Assembly: GCF_027789125.1 (NCBI RefSeq)
Contig: NZ_JAQFVF010000027.1
Coordinates: 62,001-126,000, forward strand
Length of the DNA stretch: 64,000 nucleotides
Direction of reading: 5' to 3'
Source: Paenibacillus aestuarii
GTDB taxonomy: Bacteria > Bacillota > Bacilli > Paenibacillales > NBRC-103111
The notes below the pieces were generated by a model that was not told the DNA's origin, made no database searches, and saw nothing but the letters and a program-made list of their open reading frames with translations. A program made the position numbers and the translations under genes. Shown piece after piece: positions 1 through 9,364 of the stretch. Position 1 is the first letter of the stretch. Each line of letters begins with the position of its first letter.

Positions 1-77
1 TGCCGTTCGTCTTTAAACTTAAGGGGAGGGCACTATTCGTTTGTTTATTGCAGTTTTTACGATGGGGGAGTCATTAA

Positions 78-2393
78 GTGGATAACGTTACGAGGCAGGA
101 GCAGTGTGATCTGAAACTTTGGTACAAGCAACCGGCAGGCAAATGGGTGGAAGCGCTGCCTGTGGGCAATGGCAGTCTGGGTGCCATGGTTTTCGGCAAG
201 GTGCAGCAGGAGCGCATCCAGCTCAATGAAGACAGCGTATGGTATGGCGGTCCTGCGGACAGGGAGAACCCGGATGCGAGCCGCTATATGGGCGAAATTC
301 GCCGCCTTATGTTTGAGGGACGACCGGCGGAGGCCGAATATTTGGCGCGGATGGCAATGACGGCCACTCCGAAACATATCGCTCCCTACCAGACGCTGGG
401 AGATTTGAATCTGTACAATGCTGTGGCTAGCGGCGAGGTTAGCGGTTACGTTCGCGAGCTGGATCTGGCGACAGGCATTGCATCGGTATCCTACCGCATG
501 AACGGGGCCAAGTTCCGCCGTGAAGTGTTCGCCAGCACCGTGCACCAAGTACTCGTTGTCCGGCTCGAAGCGGAAGGCTCGGAGCGCTTGACGCTCAGCG
601 CCAACGTGACCCGCCGTCCGTTCGAAGGGAACACGGCGGCTTGGGGAGAGGCTGGCGTCGTCATGAACGGGCAGTGCGGGCCGGACGGGGTGACGTTCGG
701 CACGGTGTTGAAAGCGGTCACCGAAGGCGGCAGCGTGCGGGTGATCGGCGATTTCCTTGCGGTCGAAGGCGCCGAAAGCGTCACGTTCTACGTGGCGGCG
801 GCGACTTCGTTCCGCCACGCCGATCCCGTGGCCGTGGGCCGCGCTCGCGTCGAAGCGGCTGCGGCTCACGGCTTTGCCGCAGTGCGGGCCGCGCACACGG
901 CCGCGCACAGGGCGATATTCGAGCGTGTCTCGCTCGAATTGGGCGATCCGTCGGCTGAGCAGGCGCTGCTTCCGACGGACGAACGCCTGCGCCGACTGCA
1001 GGCCGGGCAGGAGGATCAGGGCTTGATCGCGCTGTTTTTCCAGTATGGGCGCTATTTGTTGATGGCCAGCTCGCGCCCCGGGACGCTGCCGGCGAACTTG
1101 CAGGGCATCTGGAACGAGAGTCACACGCCGCCGTGGGAAAGTGATTATCATCTGAATATCAATCTGCAGATGAACTATTGGCCGGCGGAAGTATGCAATC
1201 TCGCTGAATGCCACGAGCCGGTGTTCGATCTGCTGGATCGACTGCGCGAGAACGGCAGCAGGACGGCCCGCAGCGTTTATGGCGCATCCGGTTTCGTCGC
1301 GCATCATGCCACGAACTTGTGGGCCGAAACCGATATCGTGGGTCTATACGTTCCGGCGGTGTTTTGGCCGATGGGCGGCGCGTGGCTGTCGCTGCATCTC
1401 TGGGAACATTACCGTTATGGACTCAATTACAGCTTTCTCGCTGAGCGCGCGTACCCGACCTTGAAGGAGGCGGCGCACTTTTTCCTCGACTTCCTCGTGG
1501 AAGACGCGGCGGGCCGCTTGGTCACGGTCCCTTCGCTGTCGCCTGAGAACAGCTACCGGCTGGAGAATGGCAATGTAGGCTGTTTGGCGATCGGTCCGTC
1601 GATGGATTCGCAAATCATCCATGCGTTGTTTACGGCTTGTATGGAGGCGAGCCGGATTCTCGGCATCGATGAGGACTTCTCCGCCCGCCTAGCGCAAACA
1701 CTGGAGAGATTGCCTGCCCCGAAGATCGGGAAGCATGGACAGTTGATGGAATGGGCGGACGATTATGAAGAAGTGGAGCCGGGGCATCGGCATATCTCGC
1801 ACCTGTTTGCCTTGCATCCGGGCGAACAGATCACGCCGCAGCATACGCCGCAGCTGGCACAGGCGGCCAGGACGACACTGGAGCGGCGTCTGGCGAACGG
1901 CGGCGGCCATACCGGCTGGAGTCGGGCGTGGATCATTAACTTCTGGGCGCGGCTGCAGGCAGGGGACTTCGCTTATGACAATTTGCTCGCGATGATCAGT
2001 CACGCGGTCCATCCCAACCTGTTCGGCGACCACCCGCCGTTCCAGATTGACGCGAATTTCGGCGGCACGGCAGCCGTAGCGGAAATGCTGCTGCAATCGC
2101 ACATGGGTGAAATTCAGCTGCTGCCGGCGCTACCCCAGGCATGGGGCAGCGGACGAGTGACCGGACTGCGCGCCCGCGGCGGCTGCGAAGTCGATATCGC
2201 TTGGCGCGACGGACGCCTCGCCCTGGCTTTGCTGCATGCGAAGCACGATGGTATGTGTGCGATTCGTAGCGAGCAGCCGCTGAGCGTCCGGGACGCGGGC
2301 GGTGAAGCGATCGAGGTGGAAGCCGAAGGGGACGGCCTATACCTGTTCACGGTTGCAGCAGGCAGCCGCTATTACGTTAGGCTGAATGGTTAA
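78..2393 (+). CDS. GH95 alpha-L-fucosidase (probable)
   Basis: A 771-residue protein with no obvious signal peptide, so probably cytoplasmic. The best landmark is LNINLQMNYWPAE at residues 359-371, typical of glycoside hydrolase family 95. In the characterised Bifidobacterium enzyme AfcA the inverting mechanism uses two Asn in this motif, a Glu acid and an Asp. Here N360/N362, E558 (in LMEWADDYEE) and D658 (in QIDANFG) look equivalent. Expected role: release of L-fucose (or L-galactose) from alpha-linked glycans. The GTG start at 78 is chosen because GGGGGAG lies at 64-70 with good spacing. A strong terminator follows at 2399-2458, so it seems to be the end of its transcript. The family assignment is firm; the exact substrate is not visible. 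Confidence 0.9.
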   Translation: MDNVTRQEQCDLKLWYKQPAGKWVEALPVGNGSLGAMVFGKVQQERIQLNEDSVWYGGPADRENPDASRYMGEIRRLMFEGRPAEAEYLARMAMTATPKHIAPYQTLGDLNLYNAVASGEVSGYVRELDLATGIASVSYRMNGAKFRREVFASTVHQVLVVRLEAEGSERLTLSANVTRRPFEGNTAAWGEAGVVMNGQCGPDGVTFGTVLKAVTEGGSVRVIGDFLAVEGAESVTFYVAAATSFRHADPVAVGRARVEAAAAHGFAAVRAAHTAAHRAIFERVSLELGDPSAEQALLPTDERLRRLQAGQEDQGLIALFFQYGRYLLMASSRPGTLPANLQGIWNESHTPPWESDYHLNINLQMNYWPAEVCNLAECHEPVFDLLDRLRENGSRTARSVYGASGFVAHHATNLWAETDIVGLYVPAVFWPMGGAWLSLHLWEHYRYGLNYSFLAERAYPTLKEAAHFFLDFLVEDAAGRLVTVPSLSPENSYRLENGNVGCLAIGPSMDSQIIHALFTACMEASRILGIDEDFSARLAQTLERLPAPKIGKHGQLMEWADDYEEVEPGHRHISHLFALHPGEQITPQHTPQLAQAARTTLERRLANGGGHTGWSRAWIINFWARLQAGDFAYDNLLAMISHAVHPNLFGDHPPFQIDANFGGTAAVAEMLLQSHMGEIQLLPALPQAWGSGRVTGLRARGGCEVDIAWRDGRLALALLHAKHDGMCAIRSEQPLSVRDAGGEAIEVEAEGDGLYLFTVAAGSRYYVRLNG

Positions 2394-2398
2394 TCTAC

Positions 2399-2458
2399 GT
2401 CTTGGCCTCGCATGTGTCAGTTCGCTGGAACTGGCAGATGCGCTGGCCAAGACTTTTT
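2399..2458 (+). terminator. Intrinsic terminator of the GH95 gene
   Basis: Long hairpin: the outer arms GTCTTGGCC and GGCCAAGAC are perfect complements, with inner pairing CGCAT/ATGCG and CAGTTC/GAACTG, followed by TTTTT. Confidence 0.9.
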
Positions 2459-2530
2459 CATTTTGTGCCGCGGCTAACATAACCGTTTCGATGGATGCGT
2501 ATTCTCTTTGTAATAAAAGGAGGTGCTGGC

Positions 2531-4462
2531 ATGCAGCAATCACAAGACCGATGGTCCCTTTCTGCTGATGGAGGTATCGTATGGGAGCTTCAGACCGACA
2601 GTCGGTTACCGCACACGGACCATCTGGAGATGAGCGGCAAGAAGGTTTCCGTCATCGTCCGTTACGGGGTGGACGCCAAAGGGGAGTTGATTTTATCCCG
2701 CAAACTCGTGTGGCCCGGCCTGCGGACGATCCCTAATGATACGCACGCAAGTCTGATCCGCGATTTTGGGCTGCAGCAGATGCCGCAGCTTTACGTAAGC
2801 GGCAAGGCGGTGACCAGTGAGAGGCCGGTGCAGATATCGTTTGACGGCTTCCTCCATATTTGCAGTACAACGGATCGCGCGCTTCAAGTTAGTCGGACGC
2901 TTTTTCCTTCCACGGATGCCCCGTCTTGTATCGAAAAAATAACGGTCATCAACCCATCCTCACAGCCTGTCCTCGTGCGAATCGTCGTGCCAGAGGCTCC
3001 GCCGACCGTGAAGGGAACCGCAGGGATTTATGTATTTGCCTTTGCGCACAGCTTCCAGGAGCCACTCGTTCTGCAGCCGCACAGCTCGTACACGTATTAC
3101 GTAAGCATTAGTGCTTATCCGCTGCGCAAGCAGGAGCAGTTGAAGGATTACCGGCAGGAGGAGGAAAAGCGGCGGGCTCTTGTGGTTCAGCTGATGCATC
3201 AAGATCTGCAGCTGGAGACGCCGGAACCTGTGCTGAACCGGATGTTTGCCTTCGCCAAGCTGCGGGCTGCAGAGAGCATTTTCCAGACAAAAGGCGGCCT
3301 CATGCATGGCCCAGGCGGGGGGAGCTACTATGCCGCCGTGTGGACGAACGATCAGATCGAGTATGCGGCGCCATTTTTCGCTTATTTGGGATACCCTGTC
3401 GCGCACGAAGCGACGATGAACGCCATGCGGTTATATATGCCTTTCATGGGGCCGGACTTCCAGCCGATTCCATCCTCGATCATTGCCGAAGGTGTCGATA
3501 TCTGGGAAGGGGCGGGGGATCGCGGGGATGCGGCGATGTATGCGTACGGCGCTTCCCTCTACGCCTTGACGCTTGGAGACCGCGACGCCGCGGAAGAGCT
3601 GTGGCCGGCGATTGTCTGGTGCTTGGCCTACTGCGACAGGAAGCGGACCAGCGATGGGGTCATCGCCTCGGATTCCGATGAACTGGAAGGTCGGTTCCCT
3701 AGCGGAGACGCCAATTTGGCGACGTCTTGCCTGGCTTATAGCGGCTATGCGTTGGCGGCAAAACTGGCCGCTTCGCTGGCAAAGCCGGCGGATAGCCAGC
3801 TGTATTCGCTAAAGGCTGAGGAGCTGAAAGCGGCCATCGATTCTTATTTTGGCGCGAAGGTGGAAGGGTATGAAACGTATCGCTATTATGAGGGTAATAC
3901 GATTCTGCGCTCCTGGATTTGCCTGCCGTTAACCGTAGGCATGATGGAGCGCCGGGAGGGAACTATCCAAGCGCTGTTGTCGCCCCGGCTCTGGTCGGAG
4001 GAGGGCGTGCTGACCCAAGCTGGCGATACGACGTATTGGGACCGTTCTACACTTTACAGTTTTCGCGGGATGCTAGCGGCTGGCGAAGTGAATCAAGTGC
4101 TGCCTTACTTGCAAACGTATGCCCGCAGGCGGCTTCTGGGCGATCATGTTCCATATGCCGTGGAGGCCTATCCGGAAGGCAACCAGCGCCATCTGTCTGC
4201 CGAGAGCGCCCTCTGGTGCCGGGTTGTCATTGAAGGCTTATTCGGCATCATGCCGACGGGTCTGCGGCAGTTCACTTGCTCCCCGAGGCTGCCGGCCGAT
4301 TGGGAGCGGATGGAGCTGCGGTCGATCCGGGCGTTTGGCCGGATCTTCGATATCGTTGTCGAACGGCATGTCAGTGGGCTTCGTCTTACCGCTCTCAACG
4401 GGGCTCAAGTGATTGAAATGACGGGGACATCCTCCGGTACATTCCATATCCAGTTGGTCTAG
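2531..4462 (+). CDS. (alpha/alpha)6-barrel glycosidase-like protein, family unassigned
   Basis: A 643-residue protein. The ATG at 2531 is preferred over an upstream in-frame ATG at 2495 because AAAAGGAGGTG sits just before it. The N-terminal ~230 residues look beta-rich. The middle and C-terminal part has the pattern of a six-hairpin glycosidase, with acidic and aromatic motifs such as WTNDQIEYAAPFF from W271 and YWDRSTLYSFRGM around D504, and a short beta tail at the end. This resembles other (alpha/alpha)6 glycoside hydrolases and phosphorylases in general plan, but I cannot place it in a named family and cannot identify the catalytic acids. It follows a fucosidase gene but is separated from it by a terminator, so a role in the same sugar pathway is only an inference. 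No signal peptide is seen. Confidence 0.75.
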   Translation: MQQSQDRWSLSADGGIVWELQTDSRLPHTDHLEMSGKKVSVIVRYGVDAKGELILSRKLVWPGLRTIPNDTHASLIRDFGLQQMPQLYVSGKAVTSERPVQISFDGFLHICSTTDRALQVSRTLFPSTDAPSCIEKITVINPSSQPVLVRIVVPEAPPTVKGTAGIYVFAFAHSFQEPLVLQPHSSYTYYVSISAYPLRKQEQLKDYRQEEEKRRALVVQLMHQDLQLETPEPVLNRMFAFAKLRAAESIFQTKGGLMHGPGGGSYYAAVWTNDQIEYAAPFFAYLGYPVAHEATMNAMRLYMPFMGPDFQPIPSSIIAEGVDIWEGAGDRGDAAMYAYGASLYALTLGDRDAAEELWPAIVWCLAYCDRKRTSDGVIASDSDELEGRFPSGDANLATSCLAYSGYALAAKLAASLAKPADSQLYSLKAEELKAAIDSYFGAKVEGYETYRYYEGNTILRSWICLPLTVGMMERREGTIQALLSPRLWSEEGVLTQAGDTTYWDRSTLYSFRGMLAAGEVNQVLPYLQTYARRRLLGDHVPYAVEAYPEGNQRHLSAESALWCRVVIEGLFGIMPTGLRQFTCSPRLPADWERMELRSIRAFGRIFDIVVERHVSGLRLTALNGAQVIEMTGTSSGTFHIQLV

Positions 4463-4465
4463 CAT

Positions 4466-4494
4466 GCATATTTTTCCAAGGGCTGTGCAATCTA
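4466..4494 (+). promoter_or_regulatory. Possible sigma-G (forespore) promoter for the ger operon
   Basis: GCATA at 4466-4470 and CAATCTA at 4488-4494 are separated by 17 bases. The known B. subtilis sigma-G pattern is roughly gHATR-N17/18-CATWHTA, so one base of the -10 element deviates. The position, about 30 bases before the first germination gene, fits the known forespore expression of gerA-type operons. Confidence 0.4.
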
Positions 4495-4525
4495 ACGGAA
4501 AGGTATCGTAGGGGCAGGTGGAACC

Positions 4526-6070
4526 ATGGGATTTCTACGTCAAATACTTCGAGGCAGGCAGCACCAGCAACTGGCAGAGCAAGTGGCGGAAGGATATATG
4601 CCCATGCCGATCAGTCCTCATTTACAGCAAAACATAACCGACCTGCAACATATATTCTCCATGGCGCCGGGTTTCGTGGTCCGCTTCTTTCAAATTAAGG
4701 CAACAGGACAAGAAGCGGCTCTAGTCTATATGAACGAGCTTTCGGACCACAAATCCATTAATGATAATGTGCTGTATCCGCTGATGCATGAATCCAACCC
4801 TGCCAACATGAGCGTGGAGCACATGATCACGGTTGGCTATCTATGGTCGTGCAGCGATTTACTGCAGGTAGAAGCTGCCATTCTGCAAGGGAGAAGCGCG
4901 ATATTCGTAGAAGGGGTGCGGTCTGCAGAAATTTTAAACACGCAGGGCTGGCCGCAGCGGGCGATTGAAGACCCTGCGCTTGAAGCGTCGCTCAAGGGCT
5001 CGCATCAGGGCTTCGTCGAAACAGGCAGCCAGAATGTCGCGCTGATCCGCAGATTTATTCCAAATCGGGAGTTAAAAATCAAAACGTTCATCGTCGGGCG
5101 AAGAGGGCAAACGAAGCTCAGTCTGATGTATTTGGCAGACGTGATGAATCCGCAAATTTTGCAGGAGATGGAGGACAGGATCCAGCAGATTGACGTTGAC
5201 GCCATCATCAATTCGGGAGAATTGGAAGAACTGTTGGAGGACAACCCTTACTCCCCGTTCCCGCAATTCGCGATGACGGAGCGGCCGGATTCCGTTGCTT
5301 CGCAGATTCTTCAGGGCCGAATGGCCATCGTGGTGGACAGATCCCCAGGGGTATTGATCGCGCCAACGACATTTTCCACGTTCTTCCAAAGCGTCGACGA
5401 TTACAGCATCCGCTGGCAGGTTTCAAGCTTCTTAAGGCTTATGCGATTCGGAGCCTTCATCGTCACCATTTTTTTACCGTCTATTTACATTGCCGTCATC
5501 TCTTTCAACTTTGAAGTGATCCCTTTGCGGCTGCTGCTTTCCGTAGGCGAATCGCGGGGAAACGTTCCGCTGCCGCCTATTCTGGAAGCCTTGATTATGG
5601 AAGTTACGCTTGAGATGCTCAAAGAAGCGGGGGTTAGGCTACCGGCGCCGATCGGCCAAACCGTCGGGATTGTCGGCGCGATCGTCATTGGACAGGCTAC
5701 GGTGCAAGCCGGCGTCGTCAGTAATATTATGGTGATTGTCGTCGCGCTGACAGGTCTCGCTTCATTCATCATTCCGAATCACGACATGTCGGCTACGATT
5801 CGTCTGATCCGCTTCCCAATGATGATTATCGCTTCCATTTACGGACTTCTCGGCGTTGGCGTCGGTTTCATCGTTATGGTCGGGCATTTGATCTCACTCG
5901 AATCTCTCGGCACGCCTTATTTAAGCCCGATAAGCCCGTTAAGGCTAGCGGATTGGAAGGATACTTTCGTCCGGCTCCCCTTATGGAAAATGAAAAAAAG
6001 GCCTTTAAGCGTCAAGCCGGTGCAAGAGAACCGATACGGTCAAAATCATCATTCGAAGGATGAGCACTAA
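4526..6070 (+). CDS. gerKA: Spore germination receptor A subunit (GerAA/GerKA family)
   Basis: A 514-residue protein of the size usual for GerA-type A subunits. A long soluble N-terminal part (about 1-300) contains the family phrases NDNVLYPLMHES and NPYSPFPQF and is followed by a block of membrane segments from about residue 308 to 460 (for example FIVTIFLPSIYIAVISF), then a basic C-terminal tail. With GerKB and GerKC it would form a nutrient-sensing receptor in the inner membrane of the spore. The next gene starts directly after the stop codon, so the three genes form one operon. The nutrient ligand cannot be read from sequence. The symbol is a family name, not proof of orthology to B. subtilis GerK. 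Confidence 0.92.
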   Translation: MGFLRQILRGRQHQQLAEQVAEGYMPMPISPHLQQNITDLQHIFSMAPGFVVRFFQIKATGQEAALVYMNELSDHKSINDNVLYPLMHESNPANMSVEHMITVGYLWSCSDLLQVEAAILQGRSAIFVEGVRSAEILNTQGWPQRAIEDPALEASLKGSHQGFVETGSQNVALIRRFIPNRELKIKTFIVGRRGQTKLSLMYLADVMNPQILQEMEDRIQQIDVDAIINSGELEELLEDNPYSPFPQFAMTERPDSVASQILQGRMAIVVDRSPGVLIAPTTFSTFFQSVDDYSIRWQVSSFLRLMRFGAFIVTIFLPSIYIAVISFNFEVIPLRLLLSVGESRGNVPLPPILEALIMEVTLEMLKEAGVRLPAPIGQTVGIVGAIVIGQATVQAGVVSNIMVIVVALTGLASFIIPNHDMSATIRLIRFPMMIIASIYGLLGVGVGFIVMVGHLISLESLGTPYLSPISPLRLADWKDTFVRLPLWKMKKRPLSVKPVQENRYGQNHHSKDEH

Positions 6071-7171
6071 TTGAAAAAGTATGCTTTAAATGACATCACA
6101 TTTATGCAATACGTTTTCCTGCTGCATGGGGCACAAATTGGAGTCGGCCTTATATCGCTGCCTAGTATGCTCGGTGAAATTGCCGGGATGGACGGTTGGA
6201 TCACCCTGATCATCAGCTGGGCGATTTCCTTGGGCGTCAGTTTGCTCATCATTTCGACTATGAAAAAACACCCGGAGGACACGATCTACGATTTACTGCC
6301 GCGCTATTTTGGAAAAGTGGCGGGGACCGGCCTGAACGTTATTTTTATCCTTTATTTCCTGTATGCCTTTTACATCACCTTTACGACATCGGTTTTTATC
6401 ATTAACTTGCAGCAGCTGCCCAAGACGCCCAATTATCTGATTGTGCTCTTGTTCGCCTTGCCCCTGTATACGGTGGCGCGAAGCCATATTCGGGTTATTG
6501 GCAGGTATGCCGAGCTGACATACTGGCTATTTATTTGGCTGCTCCTTTTGTACATGTATCCGATCCGGGATGCCGTCTGGGTGAATCTGCTGCCCGTACT
6601 GAGAGAGGGATGGGTGCCGGTTCTTCAAGGTCTGAAGATGACTGTGTTTTCGTTTCTCGGCTTTGAAACGGCTTTTATTTTATACCCGTTCCTCAAACAT
6701 AAAGAGATGGCCGTGAAAGGGATTGTAATCGCCAACAGCATGACCTTAATCATTTATTTGATTATTGTCCTCGTTTGCTTCCTGTTTTTCTCGCCTGATG
6801 ATATCGCCAATATTAAATATCCGACGATCAAAGTGTTAAAAGTTATTGAATTCCGCTTTTTCGAGCGATTCGACGTGATTATTTTATTAGGCTATATCAT
6901 CATGCTATCCAGAATTTGGATTATTTACGTGTATTACAGCGTTTTCGGCTCTTCCCAGCTGCTCGGCAAACAAGACCATCGTTCCCATCTGAGAATCGTC
7001 GTGCTTGTATTAGTTGTGTTATCCTTCTTCTATTCGCCAACCAGTCGTCAAATCACCCTGTTAGATAAAGGTTTATCGCGGTTCGGGTTTTTCACAGCGT
7101 ACTTATTTCCTGTTTTATTGTGGATTGTCGTCAGCCTACGCCGTCGATTCTCCAAAGGGGCGGTCCAATGA
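6071..7171 (+). CDS. gerKB: Spore germination receptor B subunit (GerAB/GerKB permease family)
   Basis: A 366-residue, very hydrophobic protein with about ten membrane helices. It belongs to the spore-germination branch of the amino-acid/polyamine/organocation transporter superfamily and starts with the typical YVFLLHGAQIGVGLISLPS stretch. The start is TTG at 6071, immediately after the TAA of the A subunit, with AAGGATG about ten bases upstream. The 3' end overlaps the C-subunit ATG (ATGA), which implies coupled translation. In known receptors this subunit is thought to bind the germinant. Confidence 0.93.
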   Translation: MKKYALNDITFMQYVFLLHGAQIGVGLISLPSMLGEIAGMDGWITLIISWAISLGVSLLIISTMKKHPEDTIYDLLPRYFGKVAGTGLNVIFILYFLYAFYITFTTSVFIINLQQLPKTPNYLIVLLFALPLYTVARSHIRVIGRYAELTYWLFIWLLLLYMYPIRDAVWVNLLPVLREGWVPVLQGLKMTVFSFLGFETAFILYPFLKHKEMAVKGIVIANSMTLIIYLIIVLVCFLFFSPDDIANIKYPTIKVLKVIEFRFFERFDVIILLGYIIMLSRIWIIYVYYSVFGSSQLLGKQDHRSHLRIVVLVLVVLSFFYSPTSRQITLLDKGLSRFGFFTAYLFPVLLWIVVSLRRRFSKGAVQ

Positions 7172-8295
7172 AAATGAAACGCATCAACAAAGGAATGTTA
7201 ATAGGCTTAAGCCTGCTGCTGACTTCTGGATGTTACGATCAAATGTATTTGGAGGATGCTTCCATTACCTTGATGCTGGGCATCGATCTGGATCCGGATA
7301 AGCACATGGTTTTTTATTCGCAAAGCCCGGTGTTCTACAAAGAAGCGAAAAAAAATACGGAAAATTCAAAAGTGACCGCATCTTCCCTGCGGGAGTCCAG
7401 AATCAAATTCGATGCCGAACTCACGGGATTAACCATCGGAAGTAAAGTACAGACCGTTCTGGTCAGCAAGCGGCTGCTTGAACAGGATGCAGGGTGGATC
7501 AAATCTTTGGATTTGCTCTATCGGGACCCCAAACAACAGGGGACGAGCCGTCTGGTCATGGTGGACGGAAAGATGGAAGATTTATTTTCGATGCAGCCGC
7601 CAGATAAGCCGAGGCTTGCTTTGCATGTGAGGAAACTGGTGGATACTGTGCGGGAAAGAAACCATGGCGTTAATACGAATGTATCGGAATTCCGCAGGCA
7701 GATGGCGGATAAAGGTATTACCCCTTCGATCATCGAACTCCGAAAAACCGATAATCGTGTCAAGGTCACCGGAACGAGTCTGCTCAGCGAGAAGGGCAAG
7801 TATGTGACTTCACTGTCGCTCCGAGAAACTGCGCTGCTACTGCTGCTGCAAGATAAATTTAAGGGCGATATGTCGCTAACGGTCCCTGTTCATCGTGCAG
7901 AGCAGGAGAGCAAGCCGGATCATTCCGCGGTCAATATTGCGCTCAGCGCTTACAAGCGAAAAGTGAAAGTCGGCTATGCCGAAAATAAATTTCAGTTTCA
8001 GATTCATTTACGGATGAAAGTGAACGTTGTCTCCGTCGACTTCCCGTTTAACAGTAAGTCGGAGGCGAAATGGCTGCAGGACGAGCTGACCAAGGAGCTG
8101 CAGTTATCCTTGGCTGCTCTCATTAAAAATTGCCAGGAGCATGAATTGGATCCTTTCGGCTATGGGCTGCTGGCCAGAGCCTATCAGTACCAGGCATGGA
8201 AGCCCGTACAGGACGAATGGGGAAAAGCGTTTGCGGATGCACAAGTTACCGTGACGCCGCAAATTACGATTCAAGGCCTCGGGGGTATTGAATAA
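7168..8295 (+). CDS. gerKC: Spore germination receptor C subunit lipoprotein (GerAC/GerKC family)
   Basis: A 375-residue lipoprotein. The ATG at 7168 overlaps the stop codon of the B subunit by four bases and has AAAGGGGCGG upstream; the longer reading from 7120 lies inside the B subunit. The signal sequence ends in the lipobox LTSGC with C22 as the lipidation site. The rest matches the Ger(x)C layout, with a charged middle region and a C-terminal domain containing KVKVGYAENKFQFQI. It completes the receptor. No terminator with a plus-strand U-tract is seen directly after it; the nearby hairpin serves the opposite gene. Confidence 0.92.
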   Translation: MKMKRINKGMLIGLSLLLTSGCYDQMYLEDASITLMLGIDLDPDKHMVFYSQSPVFYKEAKKNTENSKVTASSLRESRIKFDAELTGLTIGSKVQTVLVSKRLLEQDAGWIKSLDLLYRDPKQQGTSRLVMVDGKMEDLFSMQPPDKPRLALHVRKLVDTVRERNHGVNTNVSEFRRQMADKGITPSIIELRKTDNRVKVTGTSLLSEKGKYVTSLSLRETALLLLLQDKFKGDMSLTVPVHRAEQESKPDHSAVNIALSAYKRKVKVGYAENKFQFQIHLRMKVNVVSVDFPFNSKSEAKWLQDELTKELQLSLAALIKNCQEHELDPFGYGLLARAYQYQAWKPVQDEWGKAFADAQVTVTPQITIQGLGGIE

Positions 8296-8301
8296 GCATA
8301 T

Positions 8302-8329
8302 AAAAAACGGCTGCCTTAGGGGCAGCCGT
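8302..8329 (-). terminator. Intrinsic terminator for the minus-strand small membrane gene
   Basis: ACGGCTGCC and GGCAGCCGT form a 9-bp stem. The U-tract (A6 on the plus strand at 8302-8307) lies on the minus-strand side, so it ends the 8352-8633 transcript. Confidence 0.85.
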
Positions 8330-8351
8330 ACTCATTGTAGGCGATTACAAA

Positions 8352-8633
8352 TCATTTTTTAAAGCCTGCCATATACTTGAGAGCGACGCCAATCGCTCCG
8401 ACGTAGTAGGCGATCTTGATAATCCAGCCTGTCGGATCCAGGGACATCATGTTGGCAAGCATGAATAATGGGAGGACATAGAAGAGCAGGTCTTGGAGGA
8501 AGCCAACAATCGTCGAGCCGGAGAAATCACTAGCTTTGAAAGAGTTGTACAAGCCCATGAGGAAGTTAAGGCCCATCAAGGCAAGTACCACCCACATAGC
8601 ATAAAGCATCATACCAGTAAGCGCGAATGTCAT
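8352..8633 (-). CDS. Small membrane protein of unknown function, 93 aa
   Basis: A 93-residue hydrophobic protein with about three membrane helices: residues 5-30, about 47-65, and 70-88 with a basic end (KYMAGFKK). I do not recognise the family. Its size and layout recall holin-like or small spore-envelope proteins, but no motif supports either. Its start is well defined, with AAGGAGGTGATATA directly before the ATG. The Shine-Dalgarno sequence forms part of a near-palindrome CCTCCTAAGGAGG that could fold over it. It lies convergent to the germination operon and has its own terminator. Confidence 0.75.
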   Translation of the reverse strand: MTFALTGMMLYAMWVVLALMGLNFLMGLYNSFKASDFSGSTIVGFLQDLLFYVLPLFMLANMMSLDPTGWIIKIAYYVGAIGVALKYMAGFKK

Positions 8634-8847
8634 ATTATATCACCTCCTTAGGAGGATCTGCTGCGTACTATATCATATGGTAGAGGTGTTCAAGCTGTTC
8701 CAGGACAGCATGCTCAATTTTTTAGAGTGTTCTGATTATTTATTGTATAGGACAGATGCCATCTTCCAAAGCTGGAATCCGGCTTGACTATGCTGCGCCA
8801 TTGCTGCACTATGATAAGTAAAGATAAACGTTGAAAGGAAACGAATC

Positions 8848-9291
8848 ATGTCGGAAACAAATAGCGTCGAACAAATGATTGCCGTGATGTCGAGACACGG
8901 GTGGCGGATTACGGATCAGCGACGGCTGCTTGCTGAGATTTTCGCCAAAACGGAAGGGTATTTATCGCCCAAATTTGTATATGATCAAATGGCTGTCCAC
9001 TATCCGAGCGTAAGCTTCGACACGGTATACCGGAATCTGCGGTTGCTAAGTGAAATGGGCGCGCTGGAGCAGTTTTATTTTATGGAAGGCGGATTGAAGT
9101 TCCGGATGAGCTGCGTTGATCATCATCATCACCATCTCATTTGCATGAACTGTGAGAAAACGCTGACCTTCGAATATTGTCCGATGGATCATGCGCTGCA
9201 ATTGCCGGGCAATTTCAAAATCGTCAATCACCGTTTTGAAGTGTACGGGGTGTGCGATGAATGCCAGGAGACGGCTGCGGCCAACTCCTAG
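8848..9291 (+). CDS. zur: Fur-family zinc uptake regulator Zur
   Basis: A 147-residue Fur-family repressor. The N-terminal winged helix (about 8-80) includes TDQRRLLAEIF and SFDTVYRNLRLL. The C-terminal dimerisation domain carries two CxxC pairs, C99/C102 and C136/C139, which in Zur and PerR hold a structural zinc, plus a run of five histidines at 92-96. Zur is chosen over Fur or PerR because the next operon is a zinc-type znuCBA transporter flanked by Zur-box-like sites. Expected action: when zinc is plentiful, it binds the inverted repeats and shuts off zinc uptake. Fur-family subtype calls from sequence alone are never certain. Confidence 0.85.
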   Translation: MSETNSVEQMIAVMSRHGWRITDQRRLLAEIFAKTEGYLSPKFVYDQMAVHYPSVSFDTVYRNLRLLSEMGALEQFYFMEGGLKFRMSCVDHHHHHLICMNCEKTLTFEYCPMDHALQLPGNFKIVNHRFEVYGVCDECQETAAANS

Positions 9292-9364
9292 TGGGGAAGT
9301 GCGGACGCGGGGCGCTCGTTTGGAGGCGCGTTCGGAGCGGGTGTGCACGCCAAGGGTAGGATGG

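Noticed and set aside
57..1307. A 416-codon open frame on the minus strand
   Set aside because: It lies wholly opposite the GH95 gene, whose protein has clear family motifs and a ribosome binding site; the antisense frame is Arg/His-rich and resembles nothing.
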